Origin: Methylophaga sp. UBA2689
GTDB lineage: Bacteria > Pseudomonadota > Gammaproteobacteria > Nitrosococcales > Methylophagaceae
Reading direction: 5' to 3'
DNA: 41,582 nt
NCBI GenBank assembly: GCA_002354555.1
Contig: DELT01000008.1
Span: 1-41,582, forward strand
In this document: piece by piece, positions 34,626-41,582 of the stretch
Numbering within the stretch: the first letter of the stretch is position 1
Layout of the letters: every line of letters begins with the position of its first letter
The notes under the pieces: generated by a model
Told to the model about the DNA's origin: nothing
The model's input: only the letters and a program-made list of their open reading frames with translations
The model's database searches: none
Translations under genes and position numbers: made by a program

Positions 34626-35790
34626 ACGCTTTTTTCCGTTCAGACATCGGGATATATTCACGCTGTTCATGACCAACATAAATTTGTGTTGGACGATAAA
34701 TACGGTTATTGGAAATCTGCTCACGCCAATGAGCCAGCCAACCGGCTGAGCGAGCGACTGCAAACAATGCGGTGAATTGATCTTCTGGAATGCCCATTTC
34801 TGAGTAAAGAATACCGGAGTAGAAATCCACATTCGGATACACGCCTTTATGCCCCAGACGATCCACACAGACTTCTTCCAGTTTCATCGCCGTAGCAAAC
34901 ATCTTATCAAGTGAACCACCACGTTCTTCCACCAGCTTGGTCACCAGCTTGTGCAGGATGGTGGCACGTGGATCTTTGACCTTATATTCACGATGCCCCA
35001 TGCCCCAGATAACTTCTTTGTTGGCGAGTTTTTTATCGACCCAGGCTTCAACATTTTCTGGTGAACCAATTTCCTGCAACATGCCAACTACACGCTGATT
35101 GGCACCACCATGTAATGGACCGGAAAGCGTACCAATCGCGGCTGAAATAACGCTGTAAGGAGATGCTAATGTTGAACCGGCAACCAAGGCTGCAAAGGTT
35201 GACGCATTCAACGTATGTTCAGCATGCAGAATCAGACAAACGTCCATAATGCGCGCCATCAGGCTGTCCGGTTCTTTACCGGTAAACATATACAGCAGGT
35301 TTTCCGCCACGGATAAATCATCTCGCGGATTAATGGGATCATAGCCCTGGCGCATGTGTTCCCACATCGCGACCAAAGGTGCCATCTGCGCAATAATGTT
35401 CACCGTCATATTGCGGACATAGTCAATATCTTTACAACTTTCTGCATCGGTCAGACATTCGGTGCCCGGATAGAACATGCCCAAACTGCAAACCGCTGTT
35501 TGCAACATATCCATCGGATGACCGGTATGCGGGAAATGACGCATCATTTCACGAATATGATATTTGATGCGATAGCTGCTGCGCAGCTGTTTGGAAAAGC
35601 GATTTAAAGCTGCTTTAGTGGGTAGTTCGCCATCCAGTAGCAATAACGTGGTTTCTTCAAAAGTACTGTTGGTTGCCAGTGTTTCCAGTGGATAACCACG
35701 GTAACTAAGGATGCCTTTTTCGCCATCAATGAATGAAATGGCTGACTTCGTGGCAGGCACACCTTCCAGGCCGGGTAAAAAATCGCTCAT
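34615..35790 (-). CDS. Citrate synthase, short form
   Basis: A 391-aa enzyme condensing acetyl-CoA with oxaloacetate. Catalytic residues are His227 (GPLHGGANQ), His266 (WGMGHREYK) and Asp322 (NVDFYSG). The start FLPGLEGVPATKSAISFIDG and the length are those of the shorter citrate/2-methylcitrate synthase clade (about 370-390 aa, often dimeric) rather than the 425-430-aa NADH-controlled hexameric GltA of enterics. No other propionate or 2-methylcitrate cycle gene is next to it, so citrate synthase is preferred to methylcitrate synthase, but the two cannot be separated by eye. A TATAAT -10 element lies upstream. The 3' end overlaps epmB by 11 bases. Confidence 0.88.
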   Translation of the reverse strand: MSDFLPGLEGVPATKSAISFIDGEKGILSYRGYPLETLATNSTFEETTLLLLDGELPTKAALNRFSKQLRSSYRIKYHIREMMRHFPHTGHPMDMLQTAVCSLGMFYPGTECLTDAESCKDIDYVRNMTVNIIAQMAPLVAMWEHMRQGYDPINPRDDLSVAENLLYMFTGKEPDSLMARIMDVCLILHAEHTLNASTFAALVAGSTLASPYSVISAAIGTLSGPLHGGANQRVVGMLQEIGSPENVEAWVDKKLANKEVIWGMGHREYKVKDPRATILHKLVTKLVEERGGSLDKMFATAMKLEEVCVDRLGHKGVYPNVDFYSGILYSEMGIPEDQFTALFAVARSAGWLAHWREQISNNRIYRPTQIYVGHEQREYIPMSERKKASKQ

Positions 35791-35841
35791 CTACTACCTC
35801 GTGTTTAAATCCAGCTGGTGGAGTTATTGAAATTGGGGGTC

Positions 35842-35847
35842 ATTATA
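35842..35847 (-). promoter_or_regulatory. Candidate -10 element of the citrate synthase gene
   Basis: TATAAT on the minus strand lies about 52 bases before the ATG, but the -35 region (TTTCGG with 17-base spacing) is poor. It suggests that citrate synthase has its own promoter in the 158-base gap (35791-35948) after fccB; that gap carries no gene. Confidence 0.4.
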
Positions 35848-35948
35848 CTGCAATGGGACAAGACCGAAACCCCGCGCCATTGGTAGCAGATTTCGCCTTC
35901 TCAAATATGTTTATCCATTACGACTAATATATCGTTGCTTTGGAAAAT

Positions 35949-37220
35949 CTAGCCTAACGTATCCGCCCAGATGTTTTCAGCCCAACCTTGAGCATAACGA
36001 CCTTCCTGTTCACTGGCCGTCTCGGAAACTCCGCCGCTGGGGTGAGGGACCATATCCTGACTGTTTTTATCATAACGATAAACCGCGGCAACATGCCCTG
36101 CTTGCTGCCCATCGACAAAACTGTAGCAGGTATTGCTGAAGATAGGTTGTTGCTCTGGTAATTCATCACGCAACAAAGCTATAACTGCAGCGGCACACAC
36201 TTTAGCCTGCTGGTTAGCAATATGTGCAGATTTTGGTAGTTTGGCGGCCACCGCATCACCTATCACATGCACTCGTTCAACCGCTGTGGACTCATAAGTC
36301 AGAAAGTCTACAGCACACCAGCGATTATCAACATTAATCACCCCAGCCATTGCAGCCACCGCGCCAGCTTTCTGTGGTGGGATGACGTTTAATACATCTG
36401 CCTGATAACGGTCAAAAAAGCTCTCAACCTCCAGATTGGCCACATTGACCGACTCGATCGGATTCATTGGCTGATACTCAATCAAACCATCATATTGCTG
36501 TTGCCACGCTTCGGTAAATAAGGCTTTTTTAGAGACAATATCCGGGTTGGCATCCAGTATCAGTAGTTTGCCGGTAGGATTATGCTGTTTAAGATATAAA
36601 GCGATCTGACATGCACGCTCATATGGGCCGGGAGGACAGCGAAAAGGTGCTGACGGAACCGTCATTATCACCACTCCGCCCTGCCGCATCGACTTAAGCT
36701 GATTGGCTAATAACAAAGTCTGCTCACCCGCTTTCCATGCATGGGGGACATGTTCCTGAGCTTCAGCCGTAGCAAGGATAGGCAGCTGGTCATAAATAAA
36801 ACTGACGCCGGGGGCAATAATCAACCGGTCATAGTCCACTCTGCTTTCATCTGCCAGCCAGAGTTGGCGGTTTTCGGTATCAACTGCGATAACTTCGGAT
36901 TGTACAAAACGAATAGCCTTCTCTGTCTGTAACGCACTGTAGTCATGAGTAAGCTGTGACAGGTTGCGATTGCCGCTGAGCACCAGATTACTCTGTGGAC
37001 AGGAGATAAACTGACGGTTTTTTTCTATCAACGTGATATCAAGTTCCGGCGCCCACATGCCCAGATAACGTGCTGCGGTAGCACCAGCAAATCCGCCGCC
37101 AACAACCACGACTTTCTGTTTTTGATTCCGATAACACGCCGTAGACAACCCCAATGGTATAGCTGCCATAGCTGATAGATAGGCTGCATTTTTTAACACT
37201 TGTCGACGCTTGATAGTCAT
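35949..37220 (-). CDS. fccB: Flavocytochrome c sulfide dehydrogenase-type flavoprotein
   Basis: A 423-aa exported FAD protein. The N-terminus has a Tat-type KRRQVLKN (twin Arg 5-6), then a hydrophobic stretch and LSTAC, which could be a lipobox (Cys29). The FAD site is VVVVGGGFAGATAA (37-50). Cys74 in ISCPQSN and a Cys in NTCYSFVDG are at the positions of the redox disulfide of FccB/SQR relatives. The C-terminus (about 350-420, ending WAENIWADTLG) is the FCSD flavin-binding domain. It should oxidise sulfide or a related thiol in the periplasm. The cytochrome subunit FccA is not adjacent. It begins 30 bases after lipA, probably in the same transcript. Confidence 0.9.
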   Translation of the reverse strand: MTIKRRQVLKNAAYLSAMAAIPLGLSTACYRNQKQKVVVVGGGFAGATAARYLGMWAPELDITLIEKNRQFISCPQSNLVLSGNRNLSQLTHDYSALQTEKAIRFVQSEVIAVDTENRQLWLADESRVDYDRLIIAPGVSFIYDQLPILATAEAQEHVPHAWKAGEQTLLLANQLKSMRQGGVVIMTVPSAPFRCPPGPYERACQIALYLKQHNPTGKLLILDANPDIVSKKALFTEAWQQQYDGLIEYQPMNPIESVNVANLEVESFFDRYQADVLNVIPPQKAGAVAAMAGVINVDNRWCAVDFLTYESTAVERVHVIGDAVAAKLPKSAHIANQQAKVCAAAVIALLRDELPEQQPIFSNTCYSFVDGQQAGHVAAVYRYDKNSQDMVPHPSGGVSETASEQEGRYAQGWAENIWADTLG

Positions 37221-37250
37221 ATCAGAGCTCTCAGCTGTTAATTTACTGAC

Positions 37251-38210
37251 TCAGGAGACTTTTTCACCCTCAGCCTGCAGATCCGCATGATAAGAGGATC
37301 GCACCATTGGTCCGCTGGCAACGTGTTCAAAGCCCATTTCCTTACCTGCTACTGCCAGTTCGTCGAATTCGGCAGGAGTGACAAAACGCTCAACAGCCAG
37401 ATGATGCCTGCTAGGTTGCAGATACTGGCCCAGCGTCAGCATACGACAACCATGATCGCGTAAATCCTGCATCACTTGTTTAACCTCATCAATCGTTTCC
37501 CCGAGTCCCAACATCAGGCCTGATTTAGTGGGTACTTCAGGATGCATTTGCTGAAAGCGCTGAATCAGATCCAATGACCATTGATAATCCGAGCCAGGTC
37601 GAACGGCTTTATAAAGTCTAGGGATACTCTCCAGATTGTGATTAAAAATATCCGGTGGATTATCCGCCAGTATTTCTAATGCCACATCCATACGGCCGCG
37701 AAAATCAGGCACCAGCACTTCAATACGGGTTTGCGGAGATTGCTGACGGATTTCACTGATGCAGCGACTGAAATGCGCTGCGCCACCATCACGTAAATCA
37801 TCACGATCTACCGAAGTCACTACCACATGTTTGAGCTGCATGGCGGCAATGGTTTTTGCCAGATGATTCGGTTCATTTTCATCCAGTGCATCAGGCCGAC
37901 CATGGGCCACATCACAGAAAGGGCAACGTCTTGTACAGATATTGCCCATGATCAGAAATGTCGCCGTACCATGGGCAAAACATTCCCCCAGATTAGGGCA
38001 GGAAGCTTCTTCACACACGGTGTGCAAATCATGATCACGCAACATTTTTTTGATACGTTGTACTTCAGGTGCACCTTGTGATTTGGCACGAATCCATTCC
38101 GGTTTGCGTTTCGGATCACTAGGAACGATTTTTATGGGAATACGCGCGACCTTTGAGGCACCTTTCAGCGCTTTTACATCACGTTTTACCGGTTCAACCA
38201 TATCACTCAT
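37251..38210 (-). CDS. lipA: Lipoyl synthase
   Basis: A 319-aa radical SAM enzyme that inserts two sulfurs into protein-bound octanoate to form lipoate. The auxiliary cluster is Cys66, Cys71, Cys77 ([12 protein letters not shown]) and the SAM cluster is Cys92, Cys96, Cys99 (CTRRCPFC). RSSYHAD near the C-terminus holds the Ser that binds the auxiliary cluster. Complete, of normal length. The start overlaps the lipB stop by 4 bases (ATGA-type), so translation is coupled. Confidence 0.97.
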   Translation of the reverse strand: MSDMVEPVKRDVKALKGASKVARIPIKIVPSDPKRKPEWIRAKSQGAPEVQRIKKMLRDHDLHTVCEEASCPNLGECFAHGTATFLIMGNICTRRCPFCDVAHGRPDALDENEPNHLAKTIAAMQLKHVVVTSVDRDDLRDGGAAHFSRCISEIRQQSPQTRIEVLVPDFRGRMDVALEILADNPPDIFNHNLESIPRLYKAVRPGSDYQWSLDLIQRFQQMHPEVPTKSGLMLGLGETIDEVKQVMQDLRDHGCRMLTLGQYLQPSRHHLAVERFVTPAEFDELAVAGKEMGFEHVASGPMVRSSYHADLQAEGEKVS

Positions 38211-38821
38211 GTTTTGTTACCTTGTTGCATCTGTGAGGTAAAAACAGACACAAATTGTTTTTTTACTGAGGCCATATCTGTGTTTACACCCAGGGCTTTC
38301 ATATCCGTCATTTGCATTCCTGCATAACCGCAGGGATTGATATCGGCAAAAGGCTGCATGTCCATATCGATGTTCAAACTCAGACCATGATAACAGGCGC
38401 CACGTTTGACCCGTAATCCCAATGAAGCAATTTTCGCTTCACCACAGTAAACACCGGGGGCATCTTTACGGGCATATGCGTCAATCTTATGCTCAGCCAG
38501 CATGGCAATAACTGTGTTTTCCAGACAACTGATCATATTGCGAACGCCCATGCCGTGCCGACGTAAATCAATCAATGGATAAACGATTAATTGTCCCGGC
38601 CCATGGTAGGTTATTTGCCCCCCACGATCAGTTTGTACCAGCGGAATTGTATTTTGTCTTAGCAGATGATTTTGCTGGCCATTAAACCCCTGAGTGTAGA
38701 CAGGATAATGTTCTAATAGCCAAAGTTCATCTTCGGTGTGATTATCACGTTGCAGCGTGAACTGCTGCATGGCAACTAAAGTAGGTTGATAATCCCGTAG
38801 GCCGAGATCCTGTATCTTCAT
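38207..38821 (-). CDS. lipB: Octanoyl-(acyl-carrier-protein) transferase
   Basis: A 204-aa enzyme that moves octanoate from ACP to the lipoyl domains. Active-site features are [18 protein letters not shown] (about 66-83), the Lys in [13 protein letters not shown] and the Cys in [12 protein letters not shown]. It overlaps DUF493 by one base upstream and lipA by four bases downstream, in the order needed for the pathway (LipB, then LipA). Confidence 0.97.
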   Translation of the reverse strand: MKIQDLGLRDYQPTLVAMQQFTLQRDNHTEDELWLLEHYPVYTQGFNGQQNHLLRQNTIPLVQTDRGGQITYHGPGQLIVYPLIDLRRHGMGVRNMISCLENTVIAMLAEHKIDAYARKDAPGVYCGEAKIASLGLRVKRGACYHGLSLNIDMDMQPFADINPCGYAGMQMTDMKALGVNTDMASVKKQFVSVFTSQMQQGNKT

Positions 38822-39096
38822 CAGAGCACGTATTTAACGGCTTCGTGACTACTGAGTTCCTGATAGATAGCGTCCAGTTGTTTTTTACTGGTCGCCTCAA
38901 TAACCACGGTAATGGAAGTATATTTGCCTCCCGAGCTCTGTTTGCTGGTGACTGCCCCTTCAGTAATATCACCAGCATGCTTTCGGATGATTTCCACCAC
39001 AATATTATCCAACTGTGGGTGGGTTTCTCCCATTGCCTTCACCGGATAGTCGCAGGGAAATTCCAGTAAAGTCTCTTCGCCGTTTGATTCACTCAT
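38821..39096 (-). CDS. ybeD: DUF493 / YbeD-type ACT-like protein
   Basis: A 91-aa protein with FPCDYPVKAMGE at the start and SSGGKYTSITVVIEATSKKQ in the middle, the signatures of YbeD, whose structure resembles a regulatory ACT domain. In E. coli ybeD lies between dacA and lipB, and the same order with dat is seen here. Function unsettled. It overlaps dat and lipB by one base at each end. Confidence 0.93.
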   Translation of the reverse strand: MSESNGEETLLEFPCDYPVKAMGETHPQLDNIVVEIIRKHAGDITEGAVTSKQSSGGKYTSITVVIEATSKKQLDAIYQELSSHEAVKYVL

Positions 39097-39941
39097 CAGA
39101 TTACCTCTTGTTTAAAGCGCTGAAACAAGATGTCCATTTGTTGCCAAACGGGGCCGGGTTTACCGTTACCAACGATTTCACCATCCAATAAGGTAACCGG
39201 CACCACTTCTTTTGTTGAACTGCTGATCCAGATTTCATCCGCATTTCGCAGAGTTGATTCGCTGACGGCTCTCTCATGTAACGGCATATCATTTTGCGCC
39301 GCCAGTTCGATAATCAGATCACGGGTAATGCCAGGCAATACTTTTTCATCTTTTGGCGCAGTAAAAATGACACCATCGATAACTACATATGCATTGCTGG
39401 CTGAACCTTCGGTCAGATAATTATCGCGGAGCAATAATGCTTCCTGTGCACCAGCATCCTGCGCCAGCTGTTTCATCAGACTGTTTGCCAGCAAGGTAAT
39501 AGCTTTAATATCGCAACGCATCCAGCGAATATCGGCTGTAGTAATGGCCTTGATACCATCCGTTTTCCAGCTATCGGCAACCGGATGCAGCGGATTACTC
39601 ATCATAAACACACTGGGTGCCACACCAATTGGAAAGATATGATCTCTTGGTGCAACGCCCCGGGTGACCTGCAAATACAATGACTGATCGCCCGCATTAT
39701 TTCGGGCAATCAAATCATTAATAATCTCGGTCCATTGCGCATCTGAAAACGGGTTTTCGATCCGTACGCCGTCCAGACTATTTTGCAAGCGCTGCAGGTG
39801 CCTATCGAGTAAAAAAGCGCTTCCGGCATAGACCGGAATCACTTCATAAATGCCATCACCTAATAAATATCCGCGGTCATACACAGAGACCTGAGCTTTG
39901 TCAGCTGGGATAAATTCGCCGTTAAGATAAACTATTGCCAC
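39096..39941 (-). CDS. dat: D-amino acid aminotransferase (fold-type IV)
   Basis: A 281-aa PLP enzyme of the branched-chain/D-amino acid aminotransferase fold that makes D-alanine/D-glutamate pools. The YDRGYLLGDGIYEVI opening (about 21-35), the PLP lysine in CDIKAITLLANSLMKQ (about 145) and TEGSASNAYVVID are as in D-alanine aminotransferase rather than IlvE or PabC. It lies between DacA (6-base gap) and DUF493 (1-base overlap), which fits a role in peptidoglycan D-amino acids. Confidence 0.93.
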   Translation of the reverse strand: MAIVYLNGEFIPADKAQVSVYDRGYLLGDGIYEVIPVYAGSAFLLDRHLQRLQNSLDGVRIENPFSDAQWTEIINDLIARNNAGDQSLYLQVTRGVAPRDHIFPIGVAPSVFMMSNPLHPVADSWKTDGIKAITTADIRWMRCDIKAITLLANSLMKQLAQDAGAQEALLLRDNYLTEGSASNAYVVIDGVIFTAPKDEKVLPGITRDLIIELAAQNDMPLHERAVSESTLRNADEIWISSSTKEVVPVTLLDGEIVGNGKPGPVWQQMDILFQRFKQEVI

Positions 39942-39947
39942 GAAACA

Positions 39948-41096
39948 TTAACCCCAGATAAGCATCAACAAACTGTCGAGGATTCGTCTCCACCAGCTGC
40001 CTTTTTCAACCTCATCCACAGCAACCAGCATACGAGTGGCAACCACCTCATCGCCCAAACGAATTTCCACCTCTCCCAGCTCAGAGCCTTTGGCAACGGG
40101 AGCGACAACAGGCTGTTGGATATTGGTTGATGCCTGCAAGTCTTTATAACGCCCGCGAGGAACCGTAATAGACAATGGCTGTGCCAGGCCCAGGTTCAAC
40201 TGATCAGTTTGCCCTTTCCATACCTTGGTTTGAGTAATCGCCTCATCAGCAGCGTAAAGCTGATGCGTTTCAAAGAAACGGAATCCAAAGTTAAACATCT
40301 TCTGGATTTCCTGGGCACGGGCATTTTCACTTGCCGTGCCAAGAACCACAGCAATCAGGCGCATACCATCACGCTTTGCTGAAGCAGATAAGCAGTAGCC
40401 AGCCTCTTCGGTGTGACCTGTTTTCAGGCCATCTACCGTATTATCACGCCATAGCAATTTATTACGATTGTGCTGAGTGATACCGTTGTAGGTATATTCC
40501 TTTTCTGCATACCATTGGTAATGTTCCGGAAAATCTCGGATTAAGGCTGCAGAAAGGATCGCAATATCATGTGCCGTGGTGTAATGCTCTGCTCCAGGCA
40601 AACCAGTAGCATTCTGATAATTAGTGTTGACCATACCCAGTTTCTGAGCATATTGATTCATCATCTGGGCAAACACTTCTTCACTACCAGCCACATGCTC
40701 AGCCAACGCTACAGCAGCATCATTACCTGATTGCACAATCATGCCACGCAACAGGGCTTCCACCGTTACCTTGGTGTTCACCTCGATAAAACTGCGTGAG
40801 CCAATCATACGCCAGGCTTTTTCACTGATTAATACTTCATCATCAAGTTTAATATTGCCATCGTGGATTTCCTGGGAAACCACATAAGAGGTCATTAATT
40901 TGGTAATGCTGGCCGGTGGCAGCCGCTCATCTGCATTTTCGGACATTAAAATATGTCCGCTATCGTAATCCTGCAAAATATGTGCAGTACCCGCAATTGA
41001 GGGTGCTGTAGGATTCGGCGTGATCATTCCCGCCGAACTGATAGTGGCGACACTGAACAATAGCCCTGCCAGGCTCATTTTGAAAATTTTAATCAT
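39948..41096 (-). CDS. dacA: D-alanyl-D-alanine carboxypeptidase (PBP5/6)
   Basis: A 382-aa low-molecular-weight penicillin-binding protein that trims the terminal D-Ala of pentapeptides. Signal peptide 1-22. Serine-enzyme motifs: SITK (Ser63, Lys66), SGN (123-125) and KTG (225-227). The C-terminal beta-sandwich domain (about 275-360) and an amphipathic last helix (SWWRRILDSLLMLIWG) that anchors to the inner membrane are present. It follows rlpA by 24 bases and precedes dat by 6. Confidence 0.96.
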   Translation of the reverse strand: MIKIFKMSLAGLLFSVATISSAGMITPNPTAPSIAGTAHILQDYDSGHILMSENADERLPPASITKLMTSYVVSQEIHDGNIKLDDEVLISEKAWRMIGSRSFIEVNTKVTVEALLRGMIVQSGNDAAVALAEHVAGSEEVFAQMMNQYAQKLGMVNTNYQNATGLPGAEHYTTAHDIAILSAALIRDFPEHYQWYAEKEYTYNGITQHNRNKLLWRDNTVDGLKTGHTEEAGYCLSASAKRDGMRLIAVVLGTASENARAQEIQKMFNFGFRFFETHQLYAADEAITQTKVWKGQTDQLNLGLAQPLSITVPRGRYKDLQASTNIQQPVVAPVAKGSELGEVEIRLGDEVVATRMLVAVDEVEKGSWWRRILDSLLMLIWG

Positions 41097-41120
41097 TTAG
41101 TTACTCTCAATAAAAAACAG

Positions 41121-41582
41121 TTATTCCTTGATAAGCCGGGTATCAGAAAAACCTAATCCCATTAGTTGATTAGCGATCCTATCGCTATATTCAACACTTT
41201 CAAGTGGGCCAATCCGAACCCGGTATAAGGGAGTTTGAGCACGTTCAACAGATGAAATATGAACTCGCTCTTGAATCTGTTGCTGAACTTGTTGCTTTAT
41301 CTGTTCTGCCCTGCTTAATGTGCTGAATGCTCCTATCTGCAGAAACAGTGCGACTTTTCCCATTGTAGTGGTTGGGGTTGAAACAGCATTTGCTGTGGGT
41401 GTTACATTGGCAACTACATCTTTTTTAGCGGCAGTAGAGGCAACGACATTCTTACTGTTTATCGCTCGTACCTCTACATGACCAGTACCTTTATCAATAA
41501 TACCCAGCTTGGTTGCTGCGCTATAGGATAAATCTATCAATCGATCATCATGAAACGGCCCACGATCATTAATTTTTACCAC
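41121..41582 (-). CDS. rlpA: RlpA lytic transglycosylase/septal protein, C-terminal part (cut by window end)
   Basis: The last 153 residues of an RlpA-like protein; the N-terminus lies beyond base 41582, so the first GTG here is not a real start. VKINDRGPFHDDRLIDLS, then YSAATKLGI, is the end of the double-psi beta-barrel with the catalytic Asp/His region of RlpA. A Thr/Ala/Val-rich linker follows (about 48-75), then a SPOR domain (about 78-153) that binds denuded septal peptidoglycan. First visible gene of the dacA-dat-lip block. Confidence 0.93.
   Translation of the reverse strand: MVKINDRGPFHDDRLIDLSYSAATKLGIIDKGTGHVEVRAINSKNVVASTAAKKDVVANVTPTANAVSTPTTTMGKVALFLQIGAFSTLSRAEQIKQQVQQQIQERVHISSVERAQTPLYRVRIGPLESVEYSDRIANQLMGLGFSDTRLIKE

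Noticed and set aside
1..41582. Mobile element, prophage, CRISPR, tRNA or rRNA
   Set aside because: No transposase, integrase, regularly spaced repeats or recognisable RNA gene was seen on either strand; tRNAs cannot be fully excluded without a covariance search.

Overview
The window (41.6 kb, moderate GC, dense genes on both strands) is ordinary chromosome of a gammaproteobacterium. The best guess is a marine methylotroph or sulfur oxidiser of the Methylophaga/Piscirickettsiaceae type. This rests on general gene content: EF-P with its EpmA/EpmB modification enzymes, the rlpA-dacA-dat-DUF493-lipB-lipA run, GluQRS, ThpR, CcoG, an SbtA-type bicarbonate permease, a flavocytochrome c sulfide dehydrogenase flavoprotein and a PEP-CTERM-like surface protein. 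Genus assignment is inference. I saw no rRNA, tRNA, CRISPR array, transposase, integrase or prophage gene. No gap between genes exceeds 300 bases.

Layout. Positions 1-186: the 5' end of htpG on the minus strand with a near-consensus heat-shock (sigma-32) promoter. 327-7013: mostly plus-strand single genes (exported retropepsin-like zinc protease, EEP-family phosphoesterase, SbtA-like permease, MFS transporter, CDF metal exporter, DUF421 protein, cold-shock-domain membrane protein), with one ModE-type DNA-binding protein on the minus strand. 7015-10721: a thioesterase/glutamine amidotransferase pair, a SnoaL-like lipoprotein, a 49-residue DUF3096 membrane peptide too short for usual ORF cut-offs, two unrecognised proteins and a gamma-glutamylcyclotransferase-like protein. 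10789-19767: gluQ, an LprI-like protein, a diguanylate cyclase, a copper P-type ATPase, an SLC13/TrkA-C permease and a GNAT-nitrilase fusion.

19786-28678 is one long minus-strand run: DUF4389 protein, yaaA, a periplasmic-sensor diguanylate cyclase, thpR, a periplasmic-sensor GGDEF-EAL protein, a MocR-type regulator and ccoG. The gap before the MocR gene holds a cluster of TACAA/TTGTA motifs that looks like its operator. 28834-31886 carries a two-gene TRAP permease without its binding protein and a choice-of-anchor A surface protein with a VPIPA-type C-terminal sorting signal. 31954-34625 is the EF-P modification locus (efp-epmA, divergent epmB). 34615-41582 is a minus-strand block: rlpA, dacA, dat, DUF493, lipB, lipA in tight or overlapping order, then fccB and citrate synthase.

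Themes: envelope and peptidoglycan maintenance (RlpA, DacA, Dat), lipoylation feeding 2-oxoacid dehydrogenases, EF-P-dependent translation of proline-rich stretches, metal handling (CopA, CDF, CcoG), and c-di-GMP signalling (three enzymes). I found no clear new multi-gene system. The leads most worth checking are the MocR operator cluster with its MocR-ccoG pairing, the thpR gene lodged between two c-di-GMP enzymes, the fccB gene attached to the lipoate operon, and the unrecognised gene pair at 9333-10257.
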